Source of the DNA: JAOBAU01 sp034667465
GTDB lineage: Bacteria > Acidobacteriota > Thermoanaerobaculia > Gp7-AA8
DNA length: 64,000 nt
NCBI GenBank assembly: GCA_034667465.1
Contig: JAXDJV010000014.1
Span: 248,001-312,000 of the forward strand
Reading direction: 5' to 3'
Each line of letters begins with the position of its first letter. Position 1 is the stretch's first letter. Shown here piece after piece: positions 26,447 to 33,922 of the stretch. A model generated the notes under the pieces. It was not told the DNA's origin. It made no database searches and was given only the letters and a program-made list of their open reading frames with translations. The position numbers and the translations under genes are program-made.

Positions 26447-27112
26447 ATGTCGCCGCGGTCATCCGCACTCGTCTTGTGCGTCGCAACGCTCCTGCTGTCC
26501 TGCGGCGGCAGGCCGCAGCGCGTGCACGAAGGCCTCTCCGCCCGGCAAATTCTCGACGGAACCGCGGCGACTTATCAGCGTGCTGCGACCTACGTTGATA
26601 CCGGTACTGTCGATCGCGGTGGTCGTCTGTATCTCAAATCGCTGCACGCGTTGCAGAGCGGAACCTGGGACGACCGGTTCCGCACGCGCATCAGTCGCGA
26701 CGGCGATTGCCTCTTCGAGTACACGGCGCGCGGCGGACGAACCTTCACCGCTGCCGGCAACGCCGGAACCGGCACCGCCCGCACGCCGTATGGTCCTGCC
26801 GAACATTTCGAGTCGTGGCGCGCGGCGGTGCTCGCAATCGGCGCCGTCACGTCGCGCGCCGCAGCGCCGGCGACGGAGTTGTTTTTCGGCGAACGGCGCA
26901 CCGAAAGCATCCTCTCGCTGCGCGATCTCGAGCGCCTGCCGGACGATGAAATCCACAGCATTCGCTGTGCGGTGATTCGAGGACGCACGCCGCGGCAGCG
27001 CTTCACGATCTGGATCGATGCCGGTTTCAGGATGCGTCGCGTCCAGCACTTTCTCGGTGCAGCGGATGAGCCCGTCGCCGACGTCCGCTACACCGAAGTC
27101 ACGATTCGTTAG
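26447..27112 (+). CDS. Lipoprotein of unknown function, LolA/DUF2092-like
   Basis: 221 residues starting with a lipoprotein signal (VATLLLSCGGR, Cys19). The body has the alternating strands of LolA/outer-membrane lipoprotein-sorting-like folds: YVDTGTVDRG, FRTRISRDGDCLFEYTA, then FTIWIDAGFRMRRVQHF and a closing DVRYTEVTIR. The Phe-x-Ile-Trp-Ile-Asp segment is typical of the repeated strand in this fold. The assignment rests on fold pattern only. It starts 11 bases after the previous stop. Confidence 0.5.
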   Translation: MSPRSSALVLCVATLLLSCGGRPQRVHEGLSARQILDGTAATYQRAATYVDTGTVDRGGRLYLKSLHALQSGTWDDRFRTRISRDGDCLFEYTARGGRTFTAAGNAGTGTARTPYGPAEHFESWRAAVLAIGAVTSRAAAPATELFFGERRTESILSLRDLERLPDDEIHSIRCAVIRGRTPRQRFTIWIDAGFRMRRVQHFLGAADEPVADVRYTEVTIR

Positions 27113-27117
27113 CGCGT

Positions 27118-27570
27118 CTACATCACGCTCTTCACGTCGCCCGGCTTGCGCAGCATCTTGTCGACTTCGAACGCGTGCATCTCTTCCTGATGGATCATCT
27201 GGCGCGCGTATTCTTCCAGCCAGACGCTCTTGCCGGCCACGAGTTCGAGGAGCTCCTTGTACATCCGGATGCCGGTCCGTTCGTTCTCGAGCGCTTCGCG
27301 GAGGATGTCGCCGACGTCGTGCTTATGCGTTTCGAGCAGCGGTCCGATGCCGAGCGATGGGTGCTCGCCGAGGGCCGTGACGATCTCGCCGGCCTGAGTT
27401 GCGTGCGCCATCGATTCGTTGGCCTGCTCGCGCAGCCACGACACGATCGGAATGCGGTTGTAGCCGAAGATCATCAGCGAGTAATGCGTGTAGCGAACCG
27501 CGCCGGCCAGCTCCGCTTCGAGGATCCGGTTCAGCGCCTCGACGACCTTCTCTTTATCGAAATCCATCAT
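27118..27570 (-). CDS. Bacterioferritin-like protein
   Basis: 150 residues from ATG 27570 (second ATG at 27567), with a strong AGGAGGAACC ribosome-binding site; the longer open frame runs through the upstream gene. It is a four-helix ferritin-like bundle: ILEAELAGAVRYTHYS with Glu, LREQANESMAHATQAGEI with Glu and His, ENERTGIRMYKELLEL, and QMIHQEEMHAFEVDKML with the second Glu-x-x-His. The two ExxH sites fit a diiron ferroxidase centre. It stores or detoxifies iron. The start overlaps the stop of the acetyltransferase gene (CCATGATG). Confidence 0.85.
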   Translation of the reverse strand: MMDFDKEKVVEALNRILEAELAGAVRYTHYSLMIFGYNRIPIVSWLREQANESMAHATQAGEIVTALGEHPSLGIGPLLETHKHDVGDILREALENERTGIRMYKELLELVAGKSVWLEEYARQMIHQEEMHAFEVDKMLRKPGDVKSVM

Positions 27571-28073
27571 GGTTCCTCCTGCGACGGCACATCGTACGAC
27601 GAAGCGAGCGCACCGAGCGCGGGGCCGGTGAGACGGAAGATCGTCCACTCGTCAACCGCGTTCGCGCCGAGCGATTTGTAGAAGTCGATGGCCGGCGTGT
27701 TCCAGTCGAGCACAGCCCATTCCACCCGCCCGCACTCCCGCTCGGCGGCGATCTGTGCGAGCCGTGCCAGCAGCGCTTTGCCGTAGCCGCGGCCGCGCAT
27801 CTCCGGATCGACGAAGAGATCCTCGAGGTAGATGCCGGGCCGCGCGAGGAAGGTCGAGTAGTTGTGAAAGAAGAGCGCGAAGCCAACCGGCCTGCCGTCT
27901 TCTTCGCCGATCAACACCTCGGCTGCAGGCTTTGCACCGAACAGCGTTTCGCGGATGCGCTCCTCGGTTGCGACGACGCGGTCCTCGAGTTTTTCATAGC
28001 GCGCCAGCTCGACGATGAAGCGGAAGATCAGCGAGACGTCGTCCGGCGTGGCGTTGCGAATCGTGAAGGCCAT
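27567..28073 (-). CDS. GNAT acetyltransferase, diamine/polyamine type
   Basis: 168 residues. It starts IRNATPDDVSLIFRFI and carries the acetyl-CoA loop RGRGYGKALL (motif A, about residues 92-101), preceded by IYLEDLFVDPEMRG and followed by VEWAVLDWNTPAIDFYKSLGA. The YSTFLARPGIYLEDLFV and WNTPAIDFY stretches match the spermidine/spermine-type GNAT group (SSAT2/thialysine). It transfers acetyl to an amine, substrate unproven. It is co-transcribed with bacterioferritin (4-base overlap) and divergent from the M48 protease gene, with 26 bases between the starts. Confidence 0.8.
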   Translation of the reverse strand: MAFTIRNATPDDVSLIFRFIVELARYEKLEDRVVATEERIRETLFGAKPAAEVLIGEEDGRPVGFALFFHNYSTFLARPGIYLEDLFVDPEMRGRGYGKALLARLAQIAAERECGRVEWAVLDWNTPAIDFYKSLGANAVDEWTIFRLTGPALGALASSYDVPSQEEP

Positions 28074-28099
28074 AGGCGCCGAATGATACCCTCCGGCGC

Positions 28100-29344
28100 G
28101 TGCGCAAACTGCTCTTCGCCGCGTTGCTTTTCATCGCCGCCGCCGCTGCGCTGCATGCCGAACCGGCAAAGCGTCCGACGCCGAACGAGCGTCGCTACAC
28201 GATCCAGGTGACGGATGAGATGCGGCGCCACAGCCGCATCGGCGACACGCTGTACGGCGTCTGGACCATTTACGAGCTCGTGGTGCTGATCGCGATTCTC
28301 GCCACCGGCTGGTCCGCGAAATTGCGGAACGTCGCCGCGCGCCTCGTGCCGTGGCGTTACGCGCGCGTTCCGCTCTGGTTCCTTCTCTTTTCGCTGACGA
28401 CGACGCTGCTCTATTTTCCGATCTGGTATTACGCCGGCTACATCGTTCCGCATCAGTTCGGATTGACGCATCAAGCATTTCCGGCGTGGCTCGGCGATCT
28501 CGCGAAAGGACTCGGCGTCGATCTCGGGGTCGGGATGATGTTGTCGATCCTCGTCACGCTCGCAATGCGGATGTTCAAGCGCTGGTGGATCGCAATCTGG
28601 CTTGGCTCGATCCCGCTGATGATTATCGGCGTCGTCATCTGGCCGCTCTTCATCGATCCGCTCTTCAACAAATTCGTTCCGCTGCAGGACGCACATCTCC
28701 GTCAGCTGCTGCTGACGGAAGCGCAACGCGCCGGGATTGAAGGCGGACGCGTCTATGAAGTCGACAAATCGAAACAGACGAATGAAATGAACGCGTACGT
28801 GACCGGCATCGGTCCGAGCAAGCGGATCGTGTTGTGGGACACGCTCCTCGCAAAAATGGACGACGGCGAGATCCTCGCGGTGATGGGCCACGAAATGGGC
28901 CATTACGTGCTGCATCATCTTTGGAAGGGATTGTCGTTCGCGATCTTCATCGCGCTGATTACGTCCTGGTGCGCGCAATTCTTTTTCGAGCGCGGCGTGG
29001 TGAGGTGGAACCTCGCATCGGAACGCGGCGATCCCGCCGCGCTGCCACTGCTGCTCGCGGTCGTCTCCGCGGTAACGTTCCTCTTATCACCCGCAATCAG
29101 CGGCTTTTCGCGTTACACCGAGCACGAAGCGGACGTGTTCAGTCTCGAACTGACGCACGACAACCTCGCCGCCGCCAGCTCATTCGTAAAGCTCGCCGAA
29201 GATTCGAAGGTGAATCCCTGGCCGACGCCGCTGATGAAGTACTGGCGTTACTCGCATCCGCCGCTCGGCGAGCGGGTCAGGTTCGCGCTGGAGTGGAAAG
29301 GGGATAACGCGCAACCAGCCACGCACCCAAAGCCACACCGATGA
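28100..29344 (+). CDS. M48-family membrane metalloprotease, CAAX prenyl protease 1/Ste24-like
   Basis: 414 residues, start GTG 28100. A signal or first helix is at 1-20, with further transmembrane helices at about 55-75, 100-120, 150-170 and 175-195, and two more after the active site. HEMGH is at 264-268 (His264, Glu265, His268), and the third ligand Glu is in the YTEHEADVFSLELT region. ENA-like NEMNAYVTGIGPSKRIVLWDTLL precedes the active site. Ste24-like enzymes cut proteins at or in the membrane. The 3' end overlaps a convergent gene by 68 bases. Confidence 0.9.
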   Translation: MRKLLFAALLFIAAAAALHAEPAKRPTPNERRYTIQVTDEMRRHSRIGDTLYGVWTIYELVVLIAILATGWSAKLRNVAARLVPWRYARVPLWFLLFSLTTTLLYFPIWYYAGYIVPHQFGLTHQAFPAWLGDLAKGLGVDLGVGMMLSILVTLAMRMFKRWWIAIWLGSIPLMIIGVVIWPLFIDPLFNKFVPLQDAHLRQLLLTEAQRAGIEGGRVYEVDKSKQTNEMNAYVTGIGPSKRIVLWDTLLAKMDDGEILAVMGHEMGHYVLHHLWKGLSFAIFIALITSWCAQFFFERGVVRWNLASERGDPAALPLLLAVVSAVTFLLSPAISGFSRYTEHEADVFSLELTHDNLAAASSFVKLAEDSKVNPWPTPLMKYWRYSHPPLGERVRFALEWKGDNAQPATHPKPHR

Positions 29345-29660
29345 ATCCGGCGCCGAGCACGGCGAAATGTGTTGCCGCGCCCTGCAGCGCGCCGCGACCG
29401 TAATAGAGCGCAATGAGTGTTTCGGACGTCATGACGGCGATCACGGCGCCGAGCAAATACGCCGCCGGTCTCGCCCGGAGTCGCAATGCGATGATCACTC
29501 CGACGATCGCCGCAACGAGTTGCCAAAGCGTTCCCGGCACAGCGATCGGCGGAAGAGACCGCACAAGAATAAATCCGACGATCCAGAAGATCGCCAACGC
29601 CAGCACATTGACGCCGATCGTCATCGCGGGATTACGTGGTGAAGTATTCGCTTCGCTCAT
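29277..29660 (-). CDS. Small integral membrane protein, function unknown
   Basis: 127 residues from ATG 29660, with GGAGGAC before it; an open frame continuing upstream comes from the decayed gene next door. Four hydrophobic helices (about 14-36, 42-60, 66-86, 95-115) and no charged catalytic motif. It overlaps the 3' end of the M48 gene on the other strand by 68 bases. I do not recognise a family. Confidence 0.6.
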   Translation of the reverse strand: MSEANTSPRNPAMTIGVNVLALAIFWIVGFILVRSLPPIAVPGTLWQLVAAIVGVIIALRLRARPAAYLLGAVIAVMTSETLIALYYGRGALQGAATHFAVLGAGFIGVALGAWLVARYPLSTPART

Positions 29661-29680
29661 GAAGTCCTCCGTTAGCGAGT

Positions 29681-30128
29681 TTAGCCAGAGCAATAACCGT
29701 CGCACGCGTACTGCCACCACCAGCCGCAACCAACGGTGAATGTGCAGACGCGTTTGCCGCCGATTCAGTGATAAAGGCCGCCTCGACCCAGCTTCGCGGA
29801 AACACTGCACCAGCGCATTGTTGAAGATGAGATGTCCGCGTGGCAAAGTCCTGAACAGCGGAGTCCTGCTCCATTACGCCGGCTGCCAGCAATCCGGGCG
29901 CTTCGTAATCAAGCTCCGGATGTTGATTGATGAAGTGCTCCAATTGCACGGTCCAGAGATCCTCTTTCATCCGCACTGTGAGTGGGCGATTTGCACGTAA
30001 GTCGCTTCCACATCAATACGCGAGTTGCGGAGCGGAACGTGGATCAATTCTCCGGCATTAGCGGGATAAGCAGTCATCAGAGCTGCAATTGCCAGGAGCG
30101 CCGCGGAGATGGCTCGTATCAGTGTCAT
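29681..30128 (-). pseudogene. Decayed gene for a fulvocin C-related Cys-rich exported protein
   Basis: From ATG 30128 (GGAGGA 9 bases upstream) the minus strand codes a clear signal peptide (MTLIRAISAALLAIAALM, ending PANA) and about 28 more residues before a stop. A second frame then gives LEHFINQHPELDYEAPGLL, and a third gives VCTFTVGCGWW and YACDGYCSG with a TAA at 29681-29683. Helical HPEL segments followed by a Cys-rich GCG...C-x-G-x-C tail are typical of proteins annotated bacteriocin fulvocin C-related. At least two frameshifts are needed to join the parts, so the gene is probably dead. The family call rests on memory of the pattern. Confidence 0.5.
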
Positions 30129-30191
30129 TCTATCCATTCCTCCGCAATATAGGAGAGACTGGAAAGAACTTTTCCCTACCCGGCCTGAAAA

Positions 30192-30695
30192 TTACTCGAT
30201 CGCCCTCTGCATCACGACGACCTCCGTCGTAAACCCGTACGACGTCGTGTACTCCTGCACATTAATCTCTTCGAATCCGCGTGCGAGCCAGAAGCGTTGC
30301 GCGGCCTCATTGCGTACGACGACGCCGATGTAGATCGTTTGTGCGCCGGACACTGCGAGCCACTCGCGCGTCGCCTCGAAAATGCGCGTGCCGGCTCCGG
30401 CGCCGCGCGCGGCGGGATCGAGGAGCAGCAGTCCGATCCACCACGCTGCTTCTTTGAGCGGCTCGCGGAGCAACACCACGACACCATCCAGCCGTTCGCG
30501 CCAGAATCCGAATGCGACCAGATCATCGAGAGTGAATCGTTCCGGAACCTGCGTCAGTTCCTTCAGCGCGGCATCGGAACGCGGCGGGCCGCCTTCGCAC
30601 AGCTCGAAAAAATCGGTCGCGCGCTCGAAGAGATTCTGCAGTTCCGGCGCGTCGGCGGCCGTCAGACGCGCGGTGCGAAATCCGTCGACCTTCAC
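30192..30695 (-). CDS. GNAT acetyltransferase
   Basis: 167 residues. It opens with FRTARLTAADAPELQNLFERA. The acetyl-CoA loop is ARGAGAGTRIFEATREWL (about 93-110), after WWIGLLLLDPAARG, and the fold closes with IYIGVVVRNEAAQRFWLARGFEE. No substrate marker is seen. The start overlaps the stop of the cyclic-nucleotide-binding gene upstream by 4 bases, so expression is probably coupled. Confidence 0.82.
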   Translation of the reverse strand: MKVDGFRTARLTAADAPELQNLFERATDFFELCEGGPPRSDAALKELTQVPERFTLDDLVAFGFWRERLDGVVVLLREPLKEAAWWIGLLLLDPAARGAGAGTRIFEATREWLAVSGAQTIYIGVVVRNEAAQRFWLARGFEEINVQEYTTSYGFTTEVVVMQRAIE

Positions 30696-31126
30696 ACTCG
30701 TCGCGCGGTGTCGCGGAGCCGTTCAACGAGCAGCTCGCACATCGCGACGGAGAACTTCGCGAGGAGCTGCGGGTCGAACGCCAGCGCTTCCGACAGCGTC
30801 TTCCTGTCCCACGCGCGCACGACCGTTTTTTCCGCGGCGCGCACCGACGTCGAGCGCGGCGAGTCATCGATGAACGACACTTCGCCGAGGACGTCGCCGC
30901 CGCCGACAGTCGCCACGACCGTCTCGACGCCGTCGCGAGCCGTGACGATCTCGAGAATCCCGTCATCGACCGCGAACAGCCGCGAATCTTCTTCCGCCTG
31001 CTGAATCAGGTAATCGCCCTCGGCGATCGTGAGGAGCTCGCCGATCTTCTCGATGTGCTCCCGCTCTTCCTCAGTGCAATAGCGGAACAGCGGATGATCG
31101 GACTGCAGCGCAAACAGTTTGTTCAT
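30692..31126 (-). CDS. Stand-alone cyclic-nucleotide-binding domain protein
   Basis: 144 residues, one CNB/Crp-like beta barrel with no DNA-binding domain: HPLFRYCTEEEREHI (N-terminal helix), EGDYLIQQAEEDSRLFAVDDGILEIV, VGGGDVLGEVSFIDDSPRSTSVRA (the phosphate-binding cassette, with GEVSFIDDSPRS in place of the canonical GE-x-A-x-x-x-x-x-PRAAT-type motif), and a C-terminal helix. It probably works as a regulatory subunit. It is placed between a V4R-domain gene and a GNAT gene on one transcript. Confidence 0.85.
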   Translation of the reverse strand: MNKLFALQSDHPLFRYCTEEEREHIEKIGELLTIAEGDYLIQQAEEDSRLFAVDDGILEIVTARDGVETVVATVGGGDVLGEVSFIDDSPRSTSVRAAEKTVVRAWDRKTLSEALAFDPQLLAKFSVAMCELLVERLRDTARRV

Positions 31127-31138
31127 GCGCCGCTCATG

Positions 31139-31711
31139 TTACTGCCAGCGAACGGTCCACTCGCAGTACGGACCGCCCTTCGCGTAGCAATGCGTCTGCT
31201 GCGCGTCGACCGATTTCGCGCCGGTCAGCTCCGCCATTCGCTCGATCCATCCGGTCAGCCGCGAACATCCCGCGATCTCCGACGGGAAATCGGCGAGGCG
31301 GATACGCGCGCTGCCATCCGATTGCTCGAGCACCTGCAGCTCGCCGCGGTTGTACAGCGAGCTCCACATCTGCGAAGCCTTCGACATCAGCGCCGCCGGT
31401 GTCAGTACGCGCGCGAAGAATTTGTAGATGCCTTTCACCGCATCCGACGCCCCTTCGCGTCCGGCGCGGCGTGCGAATGATTCCAGCGGTTCGTTGCGCG
31501 CTTTCGCCGCCGCTTCGGTGAAGAGATTCAGCGCGTGGACCGGAATCGTTTCCGTCGCGAGGATGATCCGCTGAAGCCTTGCGGCGTACTCGGGCGGAAG
31601 CGATGCGAGCGCGGCCGTTCGCTGTTCGGGTGTCAGCTCGGAGTCGATGAATTTCTGCAGACTGCGGACCGGGGAACCTTTGACGGTAACGCTTTCGTCG
31701 ACGGCCATCAC
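31139..31711 (-). CDS. V4R/HNOB-like sensor-domain protein
   Basis: 190 residues. The first about 70 are helical (LQKFIDSELTPEQRTAAL). The later part reads GIYKFFARVLTPAALMSKA, LYNRGELQVLEQSDGSARIRL, CSRLTGWIERMAELTGAK, ending THCYAKGGPYCEWTVRW. The closing C-x(7)-C-x-W-x-x-x-W pattern and the preceding beta-strand are typical of V4R (4-vinyl reductase) and related sensor domains, which bind small hydrophobic ligands or metals. No output domain is attached. The cyclic-nucleotide gene follows 12 bases on. Confidence 0.6.
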   Translation of the reverse strand: MMAVDESVTVKGSPVRSLQKFIDSELTPEQRTAALASLPPEYAARLQRIILATETIPVHALNLFTEAAAKARNEPLESFARRAGREGASDAVKGIYKFFARVLTPAALMSKASQMWSSLYNRGELQVLEQSDGSARIRLADFPSEIAGCSRLTGWIERMAELTGAKSVDAQQTHCYAKGGPYCEWTVRWQ

Positions 31712-31784
31712 GCCCCTCGCTCACACGAGAATTCACACGGACTGCGCCGAGTATAATCCCGCTCCTCACGCGTGAGGAGGCTGT

Positions 31785-33872
31785 ATGACCGAGGGGAGCA
31801 ACGTCATCGAAGCGGCGGAAGCGAGCAACGAACCGAAGTTCGGAGCGAAAGACAAGCTCGAAGAGCTTTGCGTCAACACGATCCGCTTCCTCGCAGTCGA
31901 CGGCGTCGAGAAGGCGAAGTCCGGTCATCCCGGTACGCCGATGGGGATGGCTGACATGGCCTTCGTCATCTGGACCGAATTCCTTCGCCACGATCCGAGC
32001 GATCCGCACTGGAAGAATCGCGATCGCTTCGTGCTCTCCGCCGGCCACGCGTCGATGCTCCTCTACTCGTTGCTGCATCTGACCGGTTATCCCGACATGA
32101 CGATCGATGAGCTGCGCAATTTTCGGCAGTGGGGATCGCGTACCGCCGGCCATCCGGAGTACGGCCACGCATCGGGAATCGAAGTGACGACCGGGCCGCT
32201 CGGCCAGGGCTTCGCGGACGCGGTCGGAATGGGACTGGCGGCGAAAATGCTCGCGGCGCGCTTCCCCGGCGACGCGACGTTCAAGCCGGTCGATCACTAC
32301 ATCTACTGCATCTGTTCCGACGGCGATCTCGAGGAAGGGATCAGTTCCGAGGCCGCGTCGCTCGCCGGTCACCTCGGGCTCGGCAATCTCATCTATCTGT
32401 ATGACGACAACAAGATCTCGATCGAAGGCGACACGCGCCTGTCGTTTTCCGAGGATGTGAAGAAGCGTTTTGAATCGGCTCACTGGCATGTGCAGACGAT
32501 CGATGGTCACGATCGCGACGCCGTTCGCAAAGCGATCAAAAAAGCGCAGAAGGTGACCGACAAGCCGTCGATGATCATCTGCCGGACGATCATCGGCTGG
32601 GGCTCGCCGAAGTATCACGGCACCGCGCGCGCGCATGGCGAACCGCTCGGCGCCGATGAAGTGAAAGCGACGAAAGCGGCGCTCGGCTGGCCCGAGGAGC
32701 CGACGTTCTACGTGCCGGACGAAGTGCGCGAGGAGTTCCGCCGCAAGACGAAGAAGCAGTCGCGCGCGCGCAAAGTCTGGGAGAAAGCGTACGGCGAGTG
32801 GAAGTCGCGCGATGCGCAGACGGCGACGGATTACGAGGCGTACTGGAGTCACGCGCTGCCTGCCGATTTCGAGATACAGCTCGTCGATGCCGGCAAGTCG
32901 GACAAAGCGCTGGCGACGCGCGCGCTTTCCGGTCAGGTCATTCAGAAACTCGCATCGATCGCGCCGTTCGTCGTCGGCGGCTCCGCCGATCTCGCACCGT
33001 CGACGTCGACGCTGATGAAAGACGCGGGCAGCATCGAGCGTCCGAAAGACGGCGAGACGAAGCCGCCGGTCGAGGATGTGTTCAAGGGTCGCAACCTTCA
33101 CTTCGGCATTCGCGAACATGCGATGGGCGCGATCGTGAACGGCATCACGTTGTACGGCTCGTTCCGCGCGTTCGGCGCGACGTTCCTCATCTTCAGCGAT
33201 TACATGCGCGCGGCGGTGCGCATCGCCTGTCTGATGAACATCCCGTCGATCTTCGTCTACACGCACGATTCCGTTTTCCTCGGTGAAGACGGTCCGACGC
33301 ATCAGCCGATCGAGCATCTCTTCGCGCTGCGTCTCATCCCGAACATGACGCTCTTCCGTCCCGCGGATGGCGTCGAGACCGCGATGGCGTGGGCGTGGGC
33401 GGTGGGGAAGAGCGAAGGACCGACGGTGCTCGTGTTCACGCGACAGAAACTCGATCCGATCGCGCGCGGCGCGTCCGACCCGCACGAAGTGTGGCGCGGC
33501 GCGTATCTGCTCGATGGATACAAAGAAGGGGAGATCACGTTCATCGCGACCGGCTCGGAAGTGCCGCTGGCGGTGAAGGCGGCGGATTTGCTGAAGGCGG
33601 ACGGAATCACGTCACGCGTCGTCTCCGCGCCGTGTCTCGATCTCTTCGATCGTCAGGATGTTGACTATCAGAATTCCGTGCTCGGCGACCGCAGTCGCAT
33701 CGTCGCGATCGAAGCCGGCCGCAGCGGCGGCTGGTACAAGTATGTGAACCACGATGCGCTCGTGATCGGCATCGATCGCTTCGGCGCCAGCGCGCCGGCC
33801 GAACAGATCGCCGAGCACCTCGGCTTCACGCCGGAGAAAGTGGCGGAACGCGTCCGCGCCTGGCGGAAGTAA
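31785..33872 (+). CDS. tkt: Transketolase
   Basis: 695 residues, the usual length. N-terminal pyrophosphate and metal-binding region: KSGHPGTPMGMADMAFVIW, SAGHASMLLYSLL, TTGPLGQGFADAVGMGLAAKM, CSDGDLEEGISSEAASLAGH (the GDG-type metal motif) and YDDNKISIEGDT. The central domain has GGSADLAPST, FGIREHAMGAI, and THDSVFLGEDGPTHQPIEHL; the C-terminal domain has ATGSEVPLAV. It interconverts C5, C3, C7, C6 and C4 sugar phosphates in the pentose phosphate pathway using thiamine diphosphate. Start ATG 31785, with GGAGG upstream (31771-31775). Confidence 0.97.
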   Translation: MTEGSNVIEAAEASNEPKFGAKDKLEELCVNTIRFLAVDGVEKAKSGHPGTPMGMADMAFVIWTEFLRHDPSDPHWKNRDRFVLSAGHASMLLYSLLHLTGYPDMTIDELRNFRQWGSRTAGHPEYGHASGIEVTTGPLGQGFADAVGMGLAAKMLAARFPGDATFKPVDHYIYCICSDGDLEEGISSEAASLAGHLGLGNLIYLYDDNKISIEGDTRLSFSEDVKKRFESAHWHVQTIDGHDRDAVRKAIKKAQKVTDKPSMIICRTIIGWGSPKYHGTARAHGEPLGADEVKATKAALGWPEEPTFYVPDEVREEFRRKTKKQSRARKVWEKAYGEWKSRDAQTATDYEAYWSHALPADFEIQLVDAGKSDKALATRALSGQVIQKLASIAPFVVGGSADLAPSTSTLMKDAGSIERPKDGETKPPVEDVFKGRNLHFGIREHAMGAIVNGITLYGSFRAFGATFLIFSDYMRAAVRIACLMNIPSIFVYTHDSVFLGEDGPTHQPIEHLFALRLIPNMTLFRPADGVETAMAWAWAVGKSEGPTVLVFTRQKLDPIARGASDPHEVWRGAYLLDGYKEGEITFIATGSEVPLAVKAADLLKADGITSRVVSAPCLDLFDRQDVDYQNSVLGDRSRIVAIEAGRSGGWYKYVNHDALVIGIDRFGASAPAEQIAEHLGFTPEKVAERVRAWRK

Positions 33873-33899
33873 AGCGCAATAGGAATCGCGCGACCGTGT

Positions 33900-33915
33900 C
33901 CCTCTGACAAGAGGG
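33900..33915 (+). terminator. Hairpin between transketolase and the next gene
   Basis: CCCTCT-GACA-AGAGGG forms a 6-base stem 27 bases after the tkt stop, with no T run after it. It lies just upstream of the ATG at 33923, and its right arm merges into the GGGGGAC ribosome-binding stretch. It could end tkt transcripts or fold over the next ribosome-binding site. Confidence 0.35.
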
Positions 33916-33922
33916 GGACTTC

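Noticed and set aside
29740..30000. 86-codon plus-strand frame with several Cys
   Set aside because: It is antisense to the decayed Cys-rich gene on the minus strand, has no ribosome-binding site and no signal peptide.
31134..33485. 783-codon minus-strand open frame
   Set aside because: Antisense to transketolase; composition and lack of motifs mark it as a shadow frame.
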